Position numbers and translations under genes: made by a program. The notes beneath the pieces are model-generated. The model saw only the letters and a program-made list of their open reading frames with translations. It made no database searches and was not told the DNA's origin. Positions 12,501-24,500 of a stretch of 64,000 bases of DNA are shown piece after piece. How positions within the stretch are numbered: position 1 is the first letter of the stretch; each line of letters begins with the position of its first letter. Origin of the DNA: Mytilus galloprovincialis (taxonomy: Eukaryota; Mollusca; Bivalvia; Mytilida; Mytilidae); NCBI RefSeq assembly GCF_965363235.1, contig NC_134849.1, positions 48,554,122 to 48,618,121 of the forward strand. Direction: 5' to 3'.

Positions 12501-15500
12501 ACTGTTTCTATCGGAAAAAGCATGTAATTATCTTGAATTTGAAGGTAAATTCTGGTTTTTAACCTTAACGGCCGTGTCTCAGTTGCTGTTCTAGCAAAAA
12601 GCTAATTTCGTGAAAATTGGCCAAAAGGGTCCCTAAGCAAATACCAACGATTTAGTTAAATTGCAAAGTAGAAAAATTGATCTTGGCATTGAATATCGTA
12701 GTCCAAGAATAGTTTCTCTTGCCAAAGTAGAAATAGTATCATATTTTCAACATTTGGAAAAACTAGTCTGTTTCAAAAACGTGTTTTTTCAAGAAATGGT
12801 TTCATATATAGCCATTCTTCAAAATTCGATGTAGCTTTTCCATATCAAAACGGGTTTGTCGACAATATGATCAGTGCTGGATGACCTTCGAAAAATTAGG
12901 CCAATAAATTACCATTATCTTCATGTCTCTTTGACCAGTACCGTATTTGGTGAAAAAATCAGTTCCAATTTTAGGCCTGATCGGCGGGCAAAAACTAATT
13001 CTCCAAATTCAGAGAGTGATCAGATAATGTTTTCAAGATGTGATATCATCTAGATAGACGCCAGCGCGACTTTTGGCGCGAGCGCTTAATTTTCGGAAAT
13101 TTTTTTCCCTACCGTATAGGTTACAAGAGCGCAATTATTTGTTTGCATTTTACCGGCAGGTTTTTTACCCCAAGATGGTACTCAGAATAGAATCCTATAC
13201 GGCTTCTGATTGGTTGATACAGGATTGGAATTATATTTAATCGAAAGCTTATCCAATTAGGTTTAAAAATTGCCGAAAATCATATTCACATTTTACGAAG
13301 TATAGAAAATATCTTCAATTTCTGCATGTCGGAGCCATTAAAAATATGCCTTTTTCATTAAGCGAAAAAAGTAGAGGATTTTTTTCAACTGCATTTTAAG
13401 TCAATTTGAGCCGCATGACCCTGTATTTTTTTTTGGTTGTAATGCAACACTGGCATTTGTACTAACAGGAACTGCCACCCGTTTTTCCCTAGTTTGTGTA
13501 GTCTTCGAGAAAAAAAAATACGGAACACTAGTGGTACCCTATGGAAAATGCATTACGAATAATTGCGCTCTTGTAACCAGTAAGTAGGACTGATCACAAT
13601 CTACCATACACAACAACAATCAGGTTATCTCCCATTAGACACAAAGTTTGGCATAGTAAGTAGGACTGATCACAATCTACCATACACAACACCAATAGAG
13701 TTATCTCCCATTAGACACAAAATATTTATAAAGTCAAAAATTGTAGCATTATCACTTATGTGTACAAATCTTGCCAGATTTTTATGAATTTATAACATCA
13801 ATGTTACCGACAAATTGAAAATTGATGTTGATCAATTAATTTTAAAAGAGTAATGCCCCTTGGAAATATTGATAATTGCACCAATAGCGCACTCATGTGT
13901 ACATTTTTTGCCAGAATTTAGTGAAACTTAAATGTTTATATCAGCAATGTCTTTGACTCTTTCAAAAATAAGTGCTGATGAAATATTTATTATTAGTTAT
14001 GCTCCTTGGAAAAAATAATTAAAATGGAAATTGCATTGCATTTGGTCTGAAACCGTCATTTCTCTAAGTTATTTATGAATTGTTATAAAGAACAAAAAGA
14101 GTGTTTTGTTTTGTAACTGCACTTGGATAGATAAAATATGTATTACACAGGGGACATTGGAGCTCTGTTCTTTTATTAGTTCATAATTAACATTAGAGTT
14201 CACTTATAATTCCTTCCTTAAAGTATTAATGCTGATTTTTAAAAATTATTTAATGACTGTTAATGAAAACTTAGTTTAAAAACATTTTCCAAATCTTTGT
14301 TTGAATTATCTTTTGTTTTTACATTTTGTTTTATTTTCAGGTAAAACTCCCTCTTGCATTTCCCTATCATGGTCAGTAAAGGAGAGTCATATGCTTGGAG
14401 GATATGGGGATGGTATATACCATTATCTATAAGATTTTTATATTAGGTTTTACTCTTGAACAACCTTCTGTCAGTTCATCTGTTTCTCCCATTTTAGTTT
14501 CCAGACTCCTAACTTAAGTTTTCTTCATCCAAATTTTATGAAACTCATACACAATATTAAGAACCAAAACTTACAGAAAGAGTATGAATTTAGGCAGGTA
14601 GTCTTACCATTCTAGAGTAAAGAAAATAAAACAAGACAAAAACACAGGAAAGAATAAAAACTCCTACAATATGATTAAAATACACATCACAAAGGTTGAT
14701 TTAAATAGCAACAAAACAATCAAACTAAATTCCACATCACATAGGTTGATTAAAATAGCAACAAAACAATCAAACTAAATTCCACATCACATAGGTTGAT
14801 TAAAATAGCAACAAAACAATCAAACTAAATTCCACATCACATAGGTTGATTAAAATAGCAACAAAACAATCAAACTAAATTCCACATCACATAGGTTGAT
14901 TAAAATAGCAACAAAACAATCAAACTAAATTCCACATCACATAGGTTGATTAAACTTAAAATATATATTTTATTCTTTTTTATTTATTTCCATACTTTTT
15001 TTAAACAACATTCATTTCAGATTTTTATTTTTTGCTCAAGTATATATGCTTTTAAATGCATAAACATGTTTTAACTTTTTCGATGATAATTTTATGAATT
15101 TTACCGTGAAACTATATAAATATGTACATAACATGTGTTAAGTGTCTCATAAGTCAAATTTATGACTGGGTATTGATTGTTTTATTGAATACTGTGATTT
15201 TTAAATATTTGTCAATCAATATGTGATACTATATTAAATAAATATTTATTATTATTATTAACAAATCTGAAAATCTGAAATTAAATCATTTATTCTGATA
15301 TATTGGCCAATTTTAGTTAAAATCTCTGCAAGTTAACACCATTTGAATAACTGGAATAATTTGAATTTCATATTTCTGACTTGATAAAGGTCCTGATTTT
15401 GCTAGAATGTTTTGATGATATTATTGTAGGTTCTGTAAGAATTTGGAATCTTGATACAGACTCAGCACTTTTGAGAGTTCCTACACCAGACCAAGGACTA

Positions 15501-18500
15501 CTTTTATTACCATTCAGAACTTTTCTACCACATTCTAAAACTGTGACAGACCTTAGTTGGTCTCCACACAGTACAAACTATTTCCTGACAGCCAGTATTG
15601 ACAGAACAGTAAAGTTATGGTGTCTAGACAATTTAGTAACCCCACAGATAACTGCCAAGTCCAGTGCTCTTACTGCAGCAATCTGGCCATCGGTTGTACA
15701 AAGTGTGGTGTATGCTGAGGATGATGTTTATGCGTGAGTATTTACTGAATACTACATAAGTAACTAACTCCAAAAGGATTTATTTCAAATCGGAGAAACT
15801 GACAATGCTAACCTGGTGCAGGGTTGGATCTGGGGAGTAGAGTAGCCTCACATCTAGCATGTCTAAAGACAGTTACTTATTTTATAGTTATATTTTAGGA
15901 ATTATTGACTTTCTGTTAAATTATTTATTTGGACTTGTTAAGTATGCAAGCGCATACCAAACAGTGGCAGGATAGTCACCCTAATGACGGTGGTCACTTA
16001 GTGGTAGAAGAAGTAGAAGTAGTCATAATCTCATAGTAAGCCATTTTATACAGGTTTTACTGTATATTAAGTCACCTTCTTGTTGGTAATAAGAGTTGTA
16101 GTACTTGTTTTATATCTAACATTACTGATTACTAACTAACTGACTCTAGATTTTTTATGCAAATTGTTGTGTTATGCATGGATATTCTTGTTGGCAAAAC
16201 AATCTAAAAAACAGATAAATGTTTTCATTTCTTGAATAACAGATTTTTGTTTAAATATTTTAGTACATTTTGGAGAATACATATATTACATTTTCAGTCA
16301 GCAGACTTGTCAGATGCGTATTCATAGTTACGGTGACCTTAGAGATAAAAATCGAGCTGTCAATGCTCCTCTGCAGAGATTTTTATCAGGAATATGGGTA
16401 AGTTCTGGACTAGTAAGGTATCAGTGATAGTCCATCAGCTGGTAGGGCAAAATTTCAATTCTGTGTTACACCCCAGGGTACCGCAATTTTTGTGTATAAA
16501 TTTAAAGAGTAATATCTGAAGAATATTTTAAGAGGTGTTAGACTTCTGAAAAAGTGTCCAAAAGGGGTTAACAGGGGACGTATTTAAGGGTATATCAAAA
16601 ATTTTGTTTTGCACATATTTACAGAAAAATGTAAAAAATAACCAAGTATTCAGTACTATTCTTTTTATTAAATGGAACACATCATATCTAATTAAAACGC
16701 AGGCTAATTTTTAACTATTTTTTAAATCGTAGAGGACCAAGAAAAAAGGGGGAGGGTAATTTCAAAAAGTCATGATTTTGAATGAAAAGAAGCATACATA
16801 CTAATTTTCTTGATAAAATGGTATATATTTTTTTACAGAAACATAGAATCCACTACAAACCCAAACATAAGCAACCAGAAATGCACGATTCTGTCATGTA
16901 TTTATACATCACATTCATGAAATAACTCTCATAGTAAAACACACAAAAATGTCAGGGTTTCTAGATCTTTATTTTTTAAAATTGTTTTCAACAACCGAAT
17001 CACCACATTTTAAGGTCACTCAGAAGGTCAATCCATAGAATCATCATCAGTTTGGTGACCTGCATCTACCGAATTATTATTATCATCATTTACATCATCT
17101 TCGTCGTCATCGTTAGCAATATCAATGATTTGGTAATCCTTATATCTACAAGCTTTCCAGCATTAACATACAGCTATCTGTTCAACACAGTGTTGAACAC
17201 ATGAACATCTTTTGTTGGCACAACAAGCTTTACATGAACAGCACATCAGAATTATCAAAGCATCTAACGCTGGTGGTTGGTCTAACCAATTGATACTGAT
17301 CAAAGCGTTCTAAACGATCCAACCATAGCTGTTTGGCAACAGACCAGTGTTGTGTTTAAAAGCAGATTTCCAAATCTTCGTCTGAAAGTTAGCTTGTTTA
17401 ATGTATCTTAACATTGCATCTTTTGCATTTCAAAACGTTCTGATCTTTATTCATCTATATTTTTAATTTCGTAGCCATATATAGAACACGAAAACCTCTC
17501 GAGTGTTTTGACAACTCTTCGCCAACCTCTTCAAAGGTTTCACCAAGATGGAATCGACCATCTGAAAACTCCACATAACGTGTCAAAAAGACGAATGCTT
17601 TGCTTTTTTCCTTACAAGACAAAACACTTACTGAATCTGTTCTCAATATTTTGTTGTTCTTATCAGCCATTATCTGCTTGCCTTTTATTTCCTTTTTTAA
17701 AAATGTAAGCAATGATTTTCTTTTGAGTGTTTTGAAGATATCGGTTGACTTTTGAATGAGCTGTTCCGTAATAAAAATTTCTGTAGCAAATTTTCCCTTT
17801 TCGTACGCGTTTAGAAGGTCGCACATTAATTCCGAAGAAGCAACAGAACCCGAGAACAAGCAATATAACTGCTCAGATGTTTGGATTTGACCAGCTTTGC
17901 AGTGTCTGACACAATTTCAAAACATCAGTTTCGTCTCGCTTCATTCGAGTTTTTCTGAGTTCTTTTTGAGCGGATGTTTCAAGGTTAACCATCCCTACCA
18001 AATGTCGACATTTTAAGGATATTGAAGCTCTTTCATGTGCATTTAGCAACCAATGTTTATCAGAATCTTTATTTAAACTGAAACCAACAAAGCCATTTTT
18101 TTGGTATCTCTAAGAAACCTAAGAAAGTAAAAAGTATTACCAAATCCCACAACTGACTATTTGACGTTCGTTCAAAGCGATGTTTGTCGATTGAATGACT
18201 TAACAATCTTAAGTCAATCACTACATAGCTAAAACACAAAATGTTATCAAGCACACCTTTATTGAGTTCAATAGGGAGCACCTTTTCTGAACACAAAAAA
18301 ATCACCTTAATTTGTATTTTGTTCATAAATATTTCGTTACACATTCAGTTTATAAAATAATTTGTTTCACAAAAACATCATAAATCGACAATTAAATGTG
18401 TGTTTTCAGTTGCAAATTGATAATGCTTATGTGTGAATACATTGTACATGTTGTATACTGAATCAAAGACGGTAATTTGGTGATTTCCGGTAGTTCACGA

Positions 18501-21500
18501 GTATTTGCACGTACATATATTTTATGAAATAATTCATATTTTAGACGATATATAAATACTGCAAATGATTTAAACATTGCATAATGATTAATTCTCAAGT
18601 TTAATTAACTAAAACGGGTAATTGTATAACGAATTTTTTATGAAAGGAAAAAATATGCCTTAATTTGAACCAAAAAAATCGGATTATTTTTAATGTAAAA
18701 AAACATTTTTTTTAAAACAAAAAATCTTCCGAGTTACAATTAATATGATAGTTTTGTATCTGTTTTAGTTGTTTAAACCTATACTTTATTTTTTTTTAAT
18801 TGCTTTATGTTAAAAATCTTATTTAAAAATTACTTAGTCGTGATTGCTAAATGAGGGGACTATTGACAGGGACGTTTTTAAACCTCTTTTGGACACTTTT
18901 TTTTTAGTCTAACACCTTGTATTTTATCAATAAGATAATGAAGTTGAATTCTATCAAAAAAAATCGCGGTACCCTGGGATGTAACACAAACTCCTTAACT
19001 AGCGCGCTTTTGAGAACTAGCTGATGGACTATGAAGTATGTCAAAACCTACTGTGATCAGCGATAGTAATTATTTAATCCCTTTATAGGTAGCTGAAATC
19101 ACTTTTGAAATGAAATGTTTATGGAGTGTCTGTTTTTTAGTTTATTAAACTTGTGTTAACTTTTTTGTTGTAAATATCTAAATTTGTACAATGAAAGGTC
19201 TTCACAACTTATCATAATGCCTAAAACTTAGAATGTTAATCATGATGATACATACTAACAGTATCCATGCCATAAACTGACCATTTTTTAAGGATCTGAT
19301 GGATGGTTTTAATATAGTAACCAAAACTGTACACCCCAAAAGTCGAATAAAAGAGTTTGAAGAAAATTCACATAATTGCTAACTTTATAGGCATTAAAAG
19401 GTAAGTAATTTTCGATAACAATGTATTGTTTCTAACTTAAACTGTAAAAGTAATTTAGAATCAGGGGATTTTACCAGATTAGGGTAACTCTTTAACATTT
19501 AGTGGATCAACTTGGTTTGTAATTGCCCATTATTTTATTCATAATTATTGTTCGACTATTTCTTAAATTTTTTATACGACCGCAAATTTTGAAAAAATTT
19601 TCGTCGTATATTGCTATCACGTTGGCGTCGGCGTCGTCGTCGTCGTCGTCGTCGTCCGGCGTCCGAATACTTTTAGTTTTCGCACTCTAACTTTAGTAAA
19701 AATGAATAGAAATCTATGAAATTTTAACACAAGGTTTATGACCATAAAAGGAAGGTTGGTATTGATTTTGGGAGTTTTGGTCCCAACATTTTAGGAATTA
19801 GGGGCCAAAAAGGGCCCAAATAAGCATTTTCTTGGTTTTCGCACCATAACTTTAGTTTAAGTTAATAGAAATCTATGAAATTTTGACACAAGGTTTATGA
19901 CCACAAAAGAAAGATTGGGATTGATTTTGGGAGTTTTGGTTTCAATAGTTTAGGAATAAGGGGCCAATAAAGGGCCCAAATAAGCATTTTTCTTGGTTTT
20001 TGCACAATAACTTTAGTTTAAGTAAATAGAAATCTATGAAATTTAAACACAATGTTTATGACCACAAAAGGAAGGTTGGTATTGATTTTGGGAGTTTAGG
20101 ACCCAACAGTTTAGGAATTAGGGGCCAAAAAGGGACCCAAATAAGCATTTTTCTTGGTTTTTCGCACCATAACGTTAGTATAAGTAAATACAAATCTATG
20201 AAATTTAAACACAAGGCTTATGACCATAAAAGGAAGGTTGGTATTGATTTTGGGAGTTTTGGTCCCAATAGTTTAGGAAAAAGGGGCCCAAAGGGCCCAA
20301 AATTAAACTTTGTTTGATTTCATCAAAATTGAATAATTGGGGTTCTTTGATATGCCGAATCTAACTGTATATGTAGATTCTCAACTTTTGGTCCCGTTTT
20401 CAAATTGGTCTACATTAAGGTCCAAAGGGTCCAAAATTAAACTTAGTTTGATTTTGACAAAAAATGAATCGGTTGGGCTCTTTGATATGTTGAATCTAAA
20501 AATGTACTTAGATTCTTGATTATTGAATTTTTTGGTCCAGTTTTCAAATTGGTCTACATTAAGGTCCAAAGGGTCCAAAATTAAACTTTGTTTGATTTCA
20601 TCAAAAATTGAATCCTTGGGGTTCTTTGATATGCCAAATCTAACTGTGTATGTAGATTCTTCATTTTTGGTCCTGTTTTCAAATTTCAAATTCTACATTA
20701 AAGTCCAAAGGGTCCAAAATTAAACTAAGTTTGATTTTAACAAAAATTGAATTCTTGGGCCTCTTTGATATGCTGAATCTAAACATGTACTTAGATTTTT
20801 GATTATGGGCCCAGTTTTCAAGTTGGTCCAAATCAGGATCTAAAATTATTATATTAAGTATTGTGCAATAGCAAGTCTTTTCAATTGCACAGTATTGTGC
20901 AATGGCAAGAAATATGTAATTGCAAAATATTGTGAAATAGCAAAAAAAATTTTAATTAGAGTTATCTTTCTTTGTCCAGAATAGTAAGCAAGAAATATCC
21001 TATTGCACAATATTGTGCAATAGCAAGAATTTTTTTTAATTGGAGTTATCTTTCTTTGTCCAGAATCAACTTAAATCTTTGTTATATACAATATACAATG
21101 TATATACACTTTTTACTACCAACTGATAAATTAAAATAATCTTTACCATTCAGTGATAACAAGCAGTTTTTTTACATCTAAATATTTTATGATGTATTTA
21201 AATGAGTAGTTATTGTTGCAATCTCCATTAGAAATTTGAATTGATATCAGTTTTGAAAAAGGGAAACGGGGATGTGAAAAAAAAGGGGGGGGTTAAATTT
21301 TTCTCATTTCAGATTTCATAAATAAAAAGAAAATTTCTTCAAACATTTTTTTGAGAGGATTAATATTCAACAGCAAAGTGAATTGCTCAAAGGCAAAAAA
21401 AACCTTTTAAGTTCATTAGACCACATTCATTCTGTGTCAGAAACCTATGCTGTGTCAACTATTTAATTTTAGATTTAAAAAGTTTGAAGAAGAAATCTTT

Positions 21501-24500
21501 AATTGATTTGTAAAATTTTGGCATTTGTTTTGTGTAAAAAAAACCCATGTAATGTCAAAAATTTGATCACAATCCAACTTCAGAGCTGTATCATGCTTGA
21601 ATGTTTTGTCCATACTTGCCCCAACTGTTCAGGGTTCGACCTCTGCGGTCGTATAAAGCTGCACCCTGCGGAGCACCTGGTTAAATCCTACAGCAATTGC
21701 CTTCGTATGTTATTTGCATTTCTTGCAATGTCTGACTCTGCCCATAGTTATGTTGCTATTTTTCCAGGATATTTCTATTTCTAACTGGCATTTGATGGTT
21801 TTTGGCTGTGATTTTAATGGGAACGTTATGTTTACATACTATCCTGCTGTTTTTGGAGAAAAGAAACCTCACAAGTCTAAGATGGTGAGTATAATCAACC
21901 TTTTAAATATCAAATGCTTTATCTTGATATCAATTTAATAAAAGGTTTGAATTTTTTTAATGCCATAGACCCAAATACGGCGGCTTATACTTGTAGTCAT
22001 GTTTCTGAAAGGAAAAGTAGTGGTAAATAGTTGAATTAAACATATATATAAATATTACATGACTGAATAATAGCCAAAGATAAATCTTACAGGGCAATGA
22101 TCATATAAATATGATACTGTACACTACAAAATATAATATATAATCAGTCTAAAGGTACAACATCACCAAAAAATTACAATAAATGAACAAATGAAACTAT
22201 TTATATTTCAGATAACAGATATCCTTCATCCGTATGATCACGATGTAAAATGAATCATATCAAACTAATCTGATTATAAAACTATAACAATCTTCAATTC
22301 TATCCAATAAAACAGGTAAAACAGTGACGCTAGTACAATTCCAAAATTTTCCAAAACACGACGCAAAGATATGCCTAAAATAAGAATAGTAGTTTGCAAT
22401 ATGAACTGGCACAACTCTAAAATTCCAAAATGACAACAGTTAGGATGTTAAATATATATATATTGAGTACTATAAAACAACTTGTTCAGCTTCCTTTGTA
22501 TATATTGAGTACTATAAAACAACTTGTTCAGCTTCCTTTTGTATATATTGAGTACTATAAAACAACTTGTTTAGCTTCCTTTGTATATATTGAGTACTAT
22601 AAAACAACTTGTTCAGCTTCCTTTGTATATATTGAGTACTATAAAACAACTTGTTCAGCTTCCTTTGCCCAAAGAGTCATGAAATCAAGTATTAATAACA
22701 CTTCAAAAAATAAAATTAACATAGAGACCTAATTATGAAATTAATTGTCAGAGTTGCCCTCACTAACGTTCAGGATAAAATTCAAATATCACAGCCCGGG
22801 CCATGTGTAAATTTCCAACAAATCTATGGCTTCCATGAATTATTTCTTAAATAATTTATGTTATAGCAATACCATGAATTATTTCTTAAATAGCTTTTGT
22901 TTTAGCAAAATAGGTTTGAAATTTCATGAAGTAGCTGTAAAAATGAAAATGAAAATTGTTTATGAATATGCAATGACTTGTAGTATGAATTTCTCAGTTT
23001 GAAAAATGGATTCCTACTTTTTAAGTCCACTTAGAATCTCAGTTTTTATGTGATGACAATAAAAATCTATAGCCTTGTGTCAGGAATAAGATTATTTCCC
23101 TTGTCTATATATATTGACAGTTTATGTCAATCAGAGGAAATGATATTCTAATCCATAACCTATTCACATAGGATCAATAAACAGTTCACTTTGGTAATTT
23201 TTCATAATGAAATTGAATGTTGTTTGTTTTCAGGTTTTATACAAGACAAATCTAAAGAAAAAACATTGTGTTATAAATGAGGAGGAGGAAGACTCAGATA
23301 ACCATTCTACAAAAACTTATGAAGACACTGTTAGCAAATATTATCTGGAATATAGTGAAAACATTGTAAGTAATACAGAACATGTGTACTTGTAACAGTG
23401 AACGTTCATAATAATAATAAAGTGTGCAAACAAAGTAAAATTACAAAAATACTGAACTCTGGGGAAAATTCAAAACGGAAAGTCCCTAATCATAGGGCAA
23501 AACCAAAAGCTCAAACACACCAAACGAATGGATAATAACTGTTTAGGGAAAAGATTGAAATCAAAGGGCCTTATCTGTGATATCATAAGCTTCAATGTAT
23601 TCCAAGATTCAGGGGTATCTATTGGACAAATCAAATGATATTTTCTGATGGCTTTGATTTGAAGCATAAAAGAATGGAATGTGATTTGTAAGACTCCAAG
23701 TATATCTTTCTTGTTTTTTTGTGAGGCTTCCTTTAGTTTGTTTGAAATATTCTGTATCTGCTCAGATGCAACAGAAACAAAATCAAAATATAACTATTGT
23801 ATTTTATGTATGCATTAATTGCCTTAGAAGAAGCATTTGAAAAACAAGACATTTTATAATGTATTTGAGTTGGCATTGATATGAGAAGTACATAATGGCT
23901 TCCAAGTCATTAGTTAAAAGTCTTATTAAAAAATTACTAGTAACATAAAAAAGAATAATATACAAGTTTTATGAAGTTAAGATCAATTATATGGTTGTTA
24001 TACTCATGGGAAAAAACTAGATATGTATTAGTTGTGGTTGACTTTAAATGTAAAACTATTTCAGTCACTTGATAAGAAAATGATGGCTGACAATACTGGA
24101 TGTTTGAATTTAACCCAGTTTCCACTTGCTGCAGTACACAGAGTAAGTCTTAACCTTATTTCATAGTGTTGGTAATGCTTTATTGTCGAGCCTGCAACTT
24201 TTGTTGCAGAAAGCTCGACAGGGATAGTGATCCGACGGCGGCGGCAGCGGCGGCGGCGGCGGTGTTAGCTCACTTCTTAAAAGCTATATATTTTAGAAGG
24301 TGGAAGACCTGGATGCTTCATATTTTGTATATAGATGCCTCATGTTACGAAGTTTCCGTCAGTCACATGTCCATTGTCCTTGACCTCATTTTCATGGTTC
24401 AGTGACCACTTGAAAAAAAAGTTCAGATTTTTTGCAATGTTAAATTTTCTCTTACTGTAAGTAATAGGATAACTATATTTAGTATGTGCCTACCTTGCAA

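Noticed and set aside
11815-13578. A classical LTR retrotransposon
   Set aside because: The direct copies have GG...CC inverted ends rather than TG...CA, and no primer site, polypurine tract or coding sequence is recognised between them.
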